This document shows, one piece after another, positions 1-5,767 of a stretch of 7,207 nucleotides of DNA. Origin of the DNA: Ruminococcus sp. CAG:254 (GTDB lineage: Bacteria > Bacillota > Clostridia > Oscillospirales > Ruminococcaceae); NCBI GenBank assembly GCA_000433635.1, contig HF997867.1, positions 5,226 through 12,432 of the forward strand. Direction: 5' to 3'. The notes beneath the pieces were generated by a model. That model saw nothing but the letters and a program-made list of their open reading frames with translations. It had not been told where the DNA came from and made no database searches. Each line of letters starts with the position of its first letter. The stretch's first letter is position 1. Position numbers and translations under genes: made by a program.

Positions 1-101
1 ATACCGCCGGTAAAGCCGCCGCAGACGACAGCCGTTCCGCACCCGAATAATACCAGTACCATTGTCCCCAAAAATTCTGCAAGGTACTTTTTGATATTCA
101 T
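1..101 (-). CDS. Aquaporin / glycerol facilitator (MIP family), N-terminal fragment
   Basis: Only the first 33 codons are inside the window; the gene continues beyond the left edge. The visible residues begin MNIKKYLAEFLGT and continue into a hydrophobic stretch with FGCGTAVVCGG. The AEFLGT motif followed by a glycine-rich hydrophobic helix is the typical first transmembrane segment of MIP channels, which conduct water or small uncharged solutes such as glycerol across the cytoplasmic membrane. The NPA motifs that define the pore lie outside the window, so an AqpZ-like water channel cannot be separated from a GlpF-like glycerol channel. The start at 101 is supported by a GGAGGAGG ribosome binding site just upstream on the minus strand (about 109-116) and by a promoter at 194-222. 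The family call is fairly secure and the substrate is unknown. Confidence 0.85.
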   Translation of the reverse strand, partial: MNIKKYLAEFLGTMVLVLFGCGTAVVCGGFTGG

Positions 102-193
102 ATTGTAACCTCCTCCGCAGGCTTTTGATTTTAGAAGCAGATGCTGCGTAGTTCTGTTTCCGAGAAAAGCAAGTTGTCCATTGCTTTTTCTAA

Positions 194-222
194 ATTGTAT
201 CACAGTTCGGCAAAAAAGTCAA
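194..222 (-). promoter_or_regulatory. Sigma-A type promoter for the MIP channel gene
   Basis: On the minus strand there is a -35 box TTGACT (217-222), a 17-bp spacer and a -10 box TACAAT (194-199). Each box has five of six consensus bases. Transcription would start near 187, giving a leader of roughly 85 nt before the start codon at 101. No riboswitch-like structure was recognised in that leader. Confidence 0.8.
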
Positions 223-249
223 TGCGATTGGAGAAAAAACGGGAAAAAT

Positions 250-333
250 GGCGATTCGCCGCAGGCGACTGCGGTCGAGCTGGCTCAGCTCGGCGAGGTA
301 GGTTGTTAGGGAGGGCAAGCTGCCCTCCCTAAC
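250..333. repeat. Cluster of palindromes, probable dispersed intergenic repeat element
   Basis: Four symmetrical elements are packed into 84 bases: GGCGA/TCGCC at 250-260, CCGCAG/CTGCGG around a GCGA tetraloop at 259-274, CGAGCT/AGCTCG at 276-292, and a perfect 13-bp stem GTTAGGGAGGGCA with its complement around a 3-nt loop at 305-333. There is no T-tract on either side of the last stem, so a canonical terminator is unlikely. The GC-rich composition contrasts with the A-rich DNA on both sides. This arrangement is typical of REP- or MITE-like intergenic repeats. A second copy cannot be demonstrated within this window, so the repeat status is inference. It could also act as a processing or transcript-end structure between two minus-strand genes. 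Confidence 0.5.
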
Positions 334-544
334 GAAGGTTGCAGGGAATCATATTGAAATCTAAGAGAGAGCGGCAAATCGCTGTTCGCCATGCTAAAAA
401 CAAAAAACTTCCAGCAAACCATAATCTAAAAGAGAAAAGTAACATATTCAGAAAACGCAACTCCGGCGAACGGCGACACAGGCAGACAGCGAAGCGAATC
501 TGCCGAACCATTCTACATACTTTTCCCAAGAAATTTTAGTGCAT
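334..544. other. Gene-free stretch downstream of glgB
   Basis: About 210 bases follow the glgB stop codon (in minus-strand direction) with no convincing coding sequence; the short open frames here have no ribosome binding site and no recognisable product. The one structure seen is an interrupted inverted repeat GGCAGA/TCTGCC at 481-504 with an inner 12-base loop that is only partly self-complementary. It lacks a following T-run on either strand, so no standard terminator for glgB was found. The GCGAA/GCGAAC motifs at 466-498 recur in short form and resemble the adjacent palindromic element in composition, which may mean that the repeat-derived region is larger than 250-333. Confidence 0.4.
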
Positions 545-2464
545 TTACTGTGCAGTTTCTGCCGTCTTGCAAGTTTTTCTCGTAGATGTCCGAGGTTTTC
601 TCGGCTTTTTTGCCTGTACAGGCGGTGCTGAAACAGATTTTTCCACAGCCGTATGAACACGGAACAGCATTGCACTATACGGTGCAAGCGGTAATGTAAC
701 CTGACCGCCCTTTTCTGTCGGAGTTGTCAGAATCAAGTCTGTATTTTTTTCAACAGAACCATGATAACAAGCCCAGTCGCTGTGCAGCAGCGGTTCGAGT
801 GCAGCACAGTCCGGAACGGTTACTGTGTATTGCTGGTTCTGCAAATCTGAGAAGTGCAGGATAATCAGCAGCCGTTCCCGATTCGCACGCCGTTCATAGG
901 CATAAATGCAGCGGTTTTCCTGATGACAATCAATCCAGCGGAAGCCCTCCCGCCGATAATCCCATGCAGACAGTGCAGGTTCTTGTAAATACAATTTGTT
1001 TAAATCTTGCATATATTGATGAAATGCATCGTGAATCGGGAATTTTAAGATGTCCCAGTCCTGTTCCTGTTCTTCCGTCCATTCTCGCAGCTGTCCGAGT
1101 TCGTTGCCCATAAAGTTCAGCTTTTTGCCCGGATGGGTGTACATATAGAGATATAATGCCCGTGCCTGTGGGAATTTCTGTTCGTATTCGCCGAACATTT
1201 TCTGCACGATGGTTGCCTTTCCGTGTACAGTTTCATCGTGCGAGAACGGCAAGAGATACCGTTCCTTATAATAATACATCATTGAGAATGTGATTTGATG
1301 GTAGCCAGAGCCACGGAAGAACGGATTGCTGCGGAAATAGTTCAAGGTATCATTCATCCAGCCCATATCCCACTTGTAATCGAAGCCCAGTCCCCCAAAT
1401 TCCACCGGACGGGTAACGCCGTCAAAGTCCGTGGAATCCTCTGCAATCAGCATTGCATCTGGATGCAGCTGATGCAAGCCCTGATTCATGCGTTTTAAGA
1501 AGTTCAGGCTGGCTTCATTTTCGCCACGGCCGGGGTCACCGCCCCAGTAAATCAACCGGCTGACTGCATCCATCCGGATTCCGTCAAAGTGAAATTCCGA
1601 AATCCAGTAGTTTGCACAGGATTGCAGGAAACTGCATACTTCTCCACGGGCGTGAATGAAGTTACAGCTGCCCCATTCGCTATAGTTGTCGCTGTTGTCG
1701 TCTGGGTATTCATAGAGTGCCGTTCCGTCATATCGTGCCAACCCATAGCCGTCTACAGCGAAATGCACCGGAACAAAGTCCATGATGACACCGATTCCGC
1801 TGCGGTGGCAGAGGTCAACGAACTTTTTCAAGCCGTCCATATCGCCATAGCGAGCCGTCGGGCTGTAAAAGCCTGTATTCTGATAGCCCCATGAACAGTC
1901 TGCCGGATGTTCGCTCAGCGGCATACATTCAATGTAGTTGTAGCCGTTTTTCTTAGCATATGCAATCAGTAGCGGAGCTAATTCTTCATAGCGATACCAG
2001 CCATTCGGGTCGTTGGGATTGGTTTTCCAAGAGCCAAGATGCACTTCATAGATATTGACTGGTTTTTCGAGATGTCCGCCTCGTTGGCTCAGCCATTCGC
2101 TATCTTGAAAGTGATAGCTGTCGGTATCCCGAATGATGGAAGCCGTTCCCGGACGAAGTTCCATGCCGAACCCGTAAGGGTCGCAGTGGTCGATAAATTC
2201 CACATCGGCGAAATGTTCAGAATAAATGCGGTATTTATACATCATCCCGGGGATGGCATCCGGAACGATGCAAGTATATACGCCGCCGGGATGAGTCTTT
2301 TCCATGGGAATTTCTTTCCAGTCGTTGCCCTCATAAATCAACGATACCTTTTCTGCATTGGGGGCAAGGGTGCGGAAGCAAACGCTGCCGTCTTTTTGTA
2401 CATGTGCACCAAAAAAAGTATAGGCATCAAACGCATTGCCTAGAAAAAACTGATGAATATCCAT
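545..2464 (-). CDS. glgB: 1,4-alpha-glucan branching enzyme (GlgB, GH13)
   Basis: This 639-residue cytoplasmic enzyme cuts alpha-1,4 linkages in glycogen and rejoins the chain as an alpha-1,6 branch. Residues about 15-105 form the N-terminal CBM48-type beta domain, residues about 135-500 the GH13 barrel, and the remainder a C-terminal beta domain ending near LFRV (600-603). All four GH13 signature regions are intact: DFVPVHF (229-235), DGIRMDAV (294-301, nucleophile D299), LIAEDS (339-344, acid/base E342) and FSHDETVHGK (407-416, H409 and D410). The segment GLARYDGTALYEYPD matches branching enzymes rather than other amylases. The start is supported by CGGAG 9 nt upstream and a promoter at 2544-2572. 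After the last domain there is an unusual basic tail of about 30 residues rich in K, R, T and P. No other glycogen gene is adjacent, so it appears monocistronic. Confidence 0.96.
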   Translation of the reverse strand: MDIHQFFLGNAFDAYTFFGAHVQKDGSVCFRTLAPNAEKVSLIYEGNDWKEIPMEKTHPGGVYTCIVPDAIPGMMYKYRIYSEHFADVEFIDHCDPYGFGMELRPGTASIIRDTDSYHFQDSEWLSQRGGHLEKPVNIYEVHLGSWKTNPNDPNGWYRYEELAPLLIAYAKKNGYNYIECMPLSEHPADCSWGYQNTGFYSPTARYGDMDGLKKFVDLCHRSGIGVIMDFVPVHFAVDGYGLARYDGTALYEYPDDNSDNYSEWGSCNFIHARGEVCSFLQSCANYWISEFHFDGIRMDAVSRLIYWGGDPGRGENEASLNFLKRMNQGLHQLHPDAMLIAEDSTDFDGVTRPVEFGGLGFDYKWDMGWMNDTLNYFRSNPFFRGSGYHQITFSMMYYYKERYLLPFSHDETVHGKATIVQKMFGEYEQKFPQARALYLYMYTHPGKKLNFMGNELGQLREWTEEQEQDWDILKFPIHDAFHQYMQDLNKLYLQEPALSAWDYRREGFRWIDCHQENRCIYAYERRANRERLLIILHFSDLQNQQYTVTVPDCAALEPLLHSDWACYHGSVEKNTDLILTTPTEKGGQVTLPLAPYSAMLFRVHTAVEKSVSAPPVQAKKPRKPRTSTRKTCKTAETAQ

Positions 2465-2543
2465 AAAAGTACACTCCGATCTCCTTATTTTTTGTGATGT
2501 TCTACAAAATTGGGAACAAGATTTGCATTTTTTTCATGCTTTT

Positions 2544-2572
2544 ATTATAATAGAAAAAAAGCCCGATGACAA
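2544..2572 (-). promoter_or_regulatory. Sigma-A type promoter for glgB
   Basis: On the minus strand the -35 box is TTGTCA (2567-2572), followed by a 17-bp spacer and a perfect TATAAT -10 box (2544-2549). The predicted start near 2537 gives a leader of about 73 nt before the glgB start codon. A small inverted repeat GCAT/ATGC (2525-2539) sits at the predicted transcription start. Confidence 0.85.
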
Positions 2573-2637
2573 GTACAAAAATAGAGAATTTGTTGAAGAA
2601 CTGACATTTTTATCTGTTATGTTGAAAAAAAGAAGAA

Positions 2638-2648
2638 GGGAACTTCCC
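2638..2648. promoter_or_regulatory. Short palindrome in the glgB/tetR divergent intergenic region (possible operator)
   Basis: The 11-bp palindrome GGGAA-C-TTCCC lies about 55 bases before the start of the TetR-type gene and about 66 bases upstream of the glgB -35 box. TetR-family proteins commonly bind symmetric sites beside their own gene, so this is a candidate autoregulatory operator. The arms are short and no second copy was found, so confidence is low. No convincing -35/-10 pair for the TetR-type gene could be identified in 2573-2690. Confidence 0.25.
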
Positions 2649-2702
2649 GTTTGTGAAATTGGTTGTCCGTAAGTGGAAAAACCAACGAAAAAGGAGGATT
2701 TT

Positions 2703-3281
2703 ATGAAAAAGTCAAATGACCGCCGGATTCGCTATACACGTTATGCCTTGCAGAATGCGTTAATTGTCTGCATGCAGCAGAAGCCATTCAATCGGATCAC
2801 GGTTCGGGAAATCTGCGAAACGGCAGACATCAACCGCTCTACGTTCTATATGCACTATAAAGATATTTACGAACTGCTGGATGAAATCGAAGAACAAGTT
2901 TATCAGGAAATTGATGCGATTTTTTCCAAAGAATCGCCGTCTATACACAATATGGAACAGCTATTGGACTATGTGCAGACGCATAAAACGCTGCTTGAAT
3001 GCCTGCTTCAACAGGGAAGCGGCCTTGCCATTTCCCGTTTCTCTACGATTCTGCACGCTCACTATGGGAAATATTTACGGCGATATGCCGGAAATGGATT
3101 TTCTGCGGAAAATGAATATCTCTATGAATTCCTCTATACTGGGATTCTGGGCGTTTTACAGAAGTGGCTGCAAAACGAATGCAAGGATGACCGGAATCAA
3201 GTTGCCAGTGTCATGTGGCGGATGATTGTGCAGTCCCTACCGCATACCAAAAATCCGCATTCCTTTTCTAGTTTGTCGTGA
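2703..3281 (+). CDS. TetR/AcrR family transcriptional regulator
   Basis: A 192-residue protein with an N-terminal TetR-type DNA-binding domain. Residues 12-60 read as three helices: the first (12-27) is followed by FNRITVREICETADINRSTFYMHYKDIYELLDEI, where ITVREICETADINRSTFYMHY is the typical helix-turn-helix with its STFYxHYxxxYxLL signature. The C-terminal two thirds (65-180) is a mostly helical ligand or dimer domain of the TetR_C type with no identifiable ligand. The start was set at 2703 because AAGGAGG lies 5 nt before it (2691-2697); an in-frame GTG at 2673 would place this ribosome binding site inside the gene. It is transcribed divergently from glgB and ends about 200 bases before fba. 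Whether it controls either gene, a distant target or only itself cannot be told from sequence. Confidence 0.92.
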   Translation: MKKSNDRRIRYTRYALQNALIVCMQQKPFNRITVREICETADINRSTFYMHYKDIYELLDEIEEQVYQEIDAIFSKESPSIHNMEQLLDYVQTHKTLLECLLQQGSGLAISRFSTILHAHYGKYLRRYAGNGFSAENEYLYEFLYTGILGVLQKWLQNECKDDRNQVASVMWRMIVQSLPHTKNPHSFSSLS

Positions 3282-3285
3282 CAAA
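3272..3285. repeat. Inverted repeat over the TetR-type gene stop codon
   Basis: TTTGTC and GACAAA are separated by two bases, forming a 14-bp symmetric site that includes the TGA stop codon at 3279-3281. As RNA it could fold only with a 5-bp stem and a CGTG loop. It is followed 11 bases later by a run of six T (3296-3301), so a weak terminator is possible, but an operator is equally plausible. Confidence 0.3.
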
Positions 3286-3290
3286 TCACC

Positions 3291-3303
3291 TGAAATTTTT
3301 TCA
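3291..3303. promoter_or_regulatory. Upstream palindrome TGAAA-N3-TTTCA before fba (candidate operator, copy 1)
   Basis: A perfect 5-bp palindrome with a 3-base centre. It is the first of two copies of the same symmetric pattern upstream of fba; its centre is at 3297, 48 bp from the centre of the second copy. The length is 13 bp and the central CG of a CcpA cre site is absent, so it does not match that consensus. The regulator is unknown. Confidence 0.4.
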
Positions 3304-3336
3304 TTTCCTGTGCAAAAGCAACAAAAACCACGGCAC

Positions 3337-3353
3337 TTTGAAAAAATTTCAAA
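3337..3353. promoter_or_regulatory. Palindrome TTTGAAA-N3-TTTCAAA before the fba promoter (candidate operator, copy 2)
   Basis: Perfect 7-bp arms around a 3-base centre, containing the same TGAAA-N3-TTTCA core as the site at 3291-3303. It ends 6 bases before the proposed -35 box of fba, a position from which a bound protein could activate or block RNA polymerase. Confidence 0.42.
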
Positions 3354-3359
3354 ATACCA

Positions 3360-3388
3360 TTGCTTTTTTGCACAGAATGCGGTATAAT
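3360..3388 (+). promoter_or_regulatory. Promoter for fba
   Basis: A perfect TATAAT -10 box (3383-3388) is preceded at 17 bp by TTGCTT (3360-3365), which has only three consensus bases. A weak -35 box with a perfect -10 box in front of a gene with strong expression-type codon bias suggests activator help or upstream elements. The predicted start near 3395 leaves a leader of about 83 nt. Confidence 0.72.
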
Positions 3389-3432
3389 AAAAACAGATAC
3401 CGCCAGAAATGGAACGGTCTTCATTGTAATCA

Positions 3433-3449
3433 CGTGTCTGTCTGACACG
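3433..3449 (+). other. Hairpin in the fba 5' leader
   Basis: CGTGTC and GACACG form a perfect 6-bp stem around the loop TGTCT, ending 12 bases before the AGGAGG ribosome binding site (3462-3467). It does not cover that site. A role as a 5' stabilising stem-loop, or as a DNA-level operator between promoter and gene, is possible. Confidence 0.5.
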
Positions 3450-3477
3450 CAAACACTTTATAGGAGGAAGTTGAATT

Positions 3478-4341
3478 ATGTTAGTATCTGCAAAGGATAT
3501 GATGGAAAAGGCAAGAGACGGCAAGTATGCAGTCGGCCAGTTCAACATCAACAATTTGGAATGGACAAAGGCAATCCTGAACACAGCTGAAAAGCTCCAG
3601 TCCCCAGTAATCTTGGGCGTTTCTGGTGGTGCTGGTAAGTACATGACCGGTTTCAAGACCGTTGCTGCAATGGTAAAGGCAATGGATGAAACCCTGGGCA
3701 TTACCGTTCCGGTTGCTCTGCACCTCGACCACGGTACTTATGATCAGTGCTATGACTGCATCAAGGCTGGTTTTACTTCTATTATGTTTGACGGTTCTCA
3801 TTTCCCGATCGAAGAAAACCTGGCAAAGACCAAGGAACTGGTTGCAGTTGCACACAAGCTTGGTCTGTCCATCGAAGCTGAAGTTGGTGCAATCGGTGGC
3901 GAAGAAGACGGCGTTATCGGCAGAGGCGAATGTGCAGATCCGCAGGAATGCAAGACCATCGCTGACCTGGGCGTAGACATCCTGGCTGCTGGTATCGGTA
4001 ACATCCACGGTGTATATCCGGCAAACTGGGAAGGTTTGAGCTTTGAAACACTGGCTGCTGTTAAGGAAGCAGTTGGCGATATGCCGCTGGTTCTGCACGG
4101 TGGTACTGGTATCCCGGATGATCAGATCACAAAGGCAATCTCTCTGGGCGTTGCAAAGATCAATGTAAACACAGAATGCCAGCTGGTATTCGCAGAAGCT
4201 ACCAGAAAGTACATCGAAGAAGGCAAGGATCTGAAGGGCAAGGGCTTTGACCCGAGAAAGCTGCTCCTGCCGGGCTACGAAGCAATTCTGGCAAAGGTAG
4301 AAGAAAAGATGAACCTGTTTGGTTCTGTTGGCAAGGCGTAA
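3478..4341 (+). CDS. fba: Class II fructose-1,6-bisphosphate aldolase
   Basis: A 287-residue zinc-dependent cytoplasmic enzyme that reversibly splits fructose 1,6-bisphosphate into dihydroxyacetone phosphate and glyceraldehyde 3-phosphate in glycolysis and gluconeogenesis. Class II features are intact: HLDHG at 82-86 (catalytic D84, zinc ligand H85), EAEVG at 133-137, GNIHGVY at 174-180 (zinc ligand H177), LHGGTGI at 206-212 (zinc ligand H207, phosphate-binding glycines) and KINVNTE at 227-233. Length and motifs match the FbaA type of Firmicutes; agaY/gatY tagatose-bisphosphate aldolases are related, but the context offers no tagatose or galactitol genes. The start is fixed by AGGAGG 10 nt upstream. 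All 24 lysines use AAG and all four arginines use AGA, unlike the neighbours, which marks a very highly expressed gene. It has its own promoter and terminator. Confidence 0.96.
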   Translation: MLVSAKDMMEKARDGKYAVGQFNINNLEWTKAILNTAEKLQSPVILGVSGGAGKYMTGFKTVAAMVKAMDETLGITVPVALHLDHGTYDQCYDCIKAGFTSIMFDGSHFPIEENLAKTKELVAVAHKLGLSIEAEVGAIGGEEDGVIGRGECADPQECKTIADLGVDILAAGIGNIHGVYPANWEGLSFETLAAVKEAVGDMPLVLHGGTGIPDDQITKAISLGVAKINVNTECQLVFAEATRKYIEEGKDLKGKGFDPRKLLLPGYEAILAKVEEKMNLFGSVGKA

Positions 4342-4388
4342 GCATCTGCCACTTTCTGAAATCGGTTTCGGATAACAGAAACAAGAAG

Positions 4389-4427
4389 TCCGCTCTGGTG
4401 CATTTCCGCACTGGGGCGGATTTTTTT
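4389..4427 (+). terminator. Rho-independent terminator of fba
   Basis: A 13-bp stem (4389-4401 with 4408-4420, including three adjacent or near-adjacent G-T wobble pairs) closes a 6-base loop ATTTCC and is followed directly by seven T (4421-4427). A smaller 7-bp stem-loop with a TCGG loop (4355-4372) lies between the fba stop codon and this terminator. Confidence 0.92.
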
Positions 4428-4551
4428 CGCAAATTTTTTGAAAAGTGGGGATATTTTCGGCGGCTTTTGCATATCTTAAAAAGGTTGCAGAAACGAAAGA
4501 ATCTGTTTGTACGGAAAAAACGGGGATTGGTGGAAAATTTATTGCAATCTG

Positions 4552-4580
4552 TTGCAGCGGCATGAAATTTGTGTTATAAT
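4552..4580 (+). promoter_or_regulatory. Extended -10 promoter for the CmpB-family gene
   Basis: TGT followed by TATAAT (4572-4580) is a perfect -10 box with an extended TGn motif. The -35 position 17 bp upstream reads TTGCAG (4552-4557), three of six consensus. The predicted start (about 4587) falls at the AGGAGG ribosome binding site (4587-4592), so the mRNA leader would be only about 18 nt. Confidence 0.75.
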
Positions 4581-4604
4581 GAATGCAGGAGGTGTCGAAT
4601 ATCT

Positions 4605-5627
4605 ATGAGTCCTGTCAAGACAAAGACACAAACAATCGCACAACCCACCGAATTGACCGCTGCCCCTGTTGCGACGCTGTTACAGCACAGTCAGGATGGC
4701 TTGGATACCTTGAACGAAGCCGACCAGCATTTGCAGACCGCTTACGCAGAGCTGGCACAGGAAACACTGCCGCTGGATGCGGAATCCCGCAGACGGCACG
4801 AATCCCTTCGGGAAGAAATCACTGTCCTGAAAAATGCGACTGAGAACTATAAAAAATGTTACAACACCGCTTCTGCAATGACGGATGAACTGCAAACCCG
4901 TTTGCATGACACGGAACGCAGTCAGAAAAAAGGCATCGTTCCCAAACCGCCAGCCAATGCAACCATTGATTTTGCAGAACGCAAACAAGACCACTTTGCA
5001 CAGGGATTGAATTTTTATAAGCTGTTTTTGATTTGCTTTTCCGGCAGCTTTGCCGGCGTTATCGTAGAATTACTTTGGTGTCTGCTGCGGAATGGATATC
5101 TGGAAAGCCGGTCGGGCTTGGTCTATGGACCATTCAACTTGCTCTACGGAGCAGGGGCAATTGCCCTGACGCTGGCACTTTATCGGTTCCGGAATCGAAA
5201 CAGCTGGATTTCTTTCTTAGGTGGATTTTTGGTTGGCAGTGCGGTAGAGTATGCTTGTTCATGGGGGCAGGAGATGATTTTCGGCTCTTGCTCCTGGGAT
5301 TACAGCAGTATGCCGTTTAATCTGAACGGTAGAATCTGCTTGCTCTATTCGATTTTCTGGGGAGCACTCGGCGTTCTCTGGATTAAAACGCTCTATCCTT
5401 GGATTGCAAAAGGGATTTTGCATATTCCGAACCGGATTGGAAAAATCCTGACATGGCTGCTGTTTGCCTTTATTTTATTCGATGCGGTGATGACAGTCGG
5501 AGCAGTGTTCCGCTGGTCGCAGCGAATTGATGGCATTGCCGCCACCAATAGCTTGCAGCTATTTTTTGATGTGCACTTTCCAGATGTTCGAATGGAACGA
5601 ATTTTTGCCAACATGAAATTCCGGTAA
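4605..5627 (+). CDS. CmpB-family (PF06541, putative ABC-transporter type IV) membrane protein with coiled-coil N-terminus
   Basis: A 340-residue protein in two parts. Residues 1-130 are hydrophilic, without signal peptide, and rich in E, Q, K and A (about 25-105), reading as a helical, probably coiled-coil region. Residues 138-303 contain about five membrane helices (roughly 139-161, 175-193, 203-220, 244-266, 281-303). The membrane part carries the family hallmarks YGPFNLLYGAGA (174-185), SAVEYACSW (212-220) and WDYSSMPFNLNGRI (231-244), and the C-terminus ends with FFDVHFPDVRMERIFANMKF, also family-like. The biochemical role of this family is not established despite its transporter name, and no ATPase gene is adjacent. 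The start was chosen at 4605, 12 nt after AGGAGG; an in-frame TTG at 4569 would lie inside the promoter. It has its own promoter, and the soluble N-terminal extension appears longer than the usual domain architecture. Confidence 0.85.
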   Translation: MSPVKTKTQTIAQPTELTAAPVATLLQHSQDGLDTLNEADQHLQTAYAELAQETLPLDAESRRRHESLREEITVLKNATENYKKCYNTASAMTDELQTRLHDTERSQKKGIVPKPPANATIDFAERKQDHFAQGLNFYKLFLICFSGSFAGVIVELLWCLLRNGYLESRSGLVYGPFNLLYGAGAIALTLALYRFRNRNSWISFLGGFLVGSAVEYACSWGQEMIFGSCSWDYSSMPFNLNGRICLLYSIFWGALGVLWIKTLYPWIAKGILHIPNRIGKILTWLLFAFILFDAVMTVGAVFRWSQRIDGIAATNSLQLFFDVHFPDVRMERIFANMKFR

Positions 5628-5655
5628 TCCCGCTGGTATTCGTGTCCGTCCGTCT

Positions 5656-5691
5656 TGCGGCAAAATGCGGCAAAAAATAACATATTTTTGC
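5656..5691. repeat. Tandem 10-bp repeat and AT-rich inverted repeat just upstream of a promoter
   Basis: TGCGGCAAAA occurs twice in tandem (5656-5665, 5666-5675). Overlapping its end is an inverted repeat GCAAAAAATA / TATTTTTGC (5670-5679 with 5683-5691, one bulged A, loop ACA) that touches the -35 box at 5692. It may be a binding site or UP-like element for that promoter. It could also be a weak, AT-rich terminator of the CmpB-family gene, for which no better terminator is visible. Confidence 0.4.
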
Positions 5692-5720
5692 TTGACAGTA
5701 TTTTGCAGATATGGTATGCT
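5692..5720 (+). promoter_or_regulatory. Strong promoter of a small transcription unit
   Basis: A perfect -35 box TTGACA (5692-5697), 17-bp spacer and extended -10 TGG-TATGCT (5712-5720). The predicted start is near 5727. The nearest downstream terminator is at 5889-5934, giving a transcript of about 205-210 nt. Confidence 0.85.
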
Positions 5721-5767
5721 GAAGACGTTGTGTGCCGACTCGCTGAAACGGAAAGGATTTTTGACGC

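Noticed and set aside
305..333. The 13-bp perfect stem as an intrinsic terminator
   Set aside because: Neither flank has a run of T on the relevant strand; it fits a palindromic repeat better.
481..504. Terminator for glgB at the GGCAGA/TCTGCC inverted repeat
   Set aside because: No T-run follows on the minus strand and the 12-base interior pairs poorly, so it does not meet the standard for an intrinsic terminator.
2673..2702. Upstream GTG start for the TetR-type gene
   Set aside because: It would translate through the AAGGAGG ribosome binding site at 2691-2697; the ATG at 2703 is ideally spaced from that site.
3291..3303. CcpA catabolite-responsive element upstream of fba
   Set aside because: The site is 13 bp with an all-T centre and lacks the central CG of cre consensus.
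3481..4563. Long open frame (360 codons) on the minus strand opposite fba
   Set aside because: It arises from the restricted codon use of fba. The translation resembles no protein, and it runs through the fba terminator and into intergenic DNA.
4569..4604. Upstream TTG start for the CmpB-family gene
   Set aside because: It overlaps the -10 box and AGGAGG; ATG at 4605 is the first start after the ribosome binding site.
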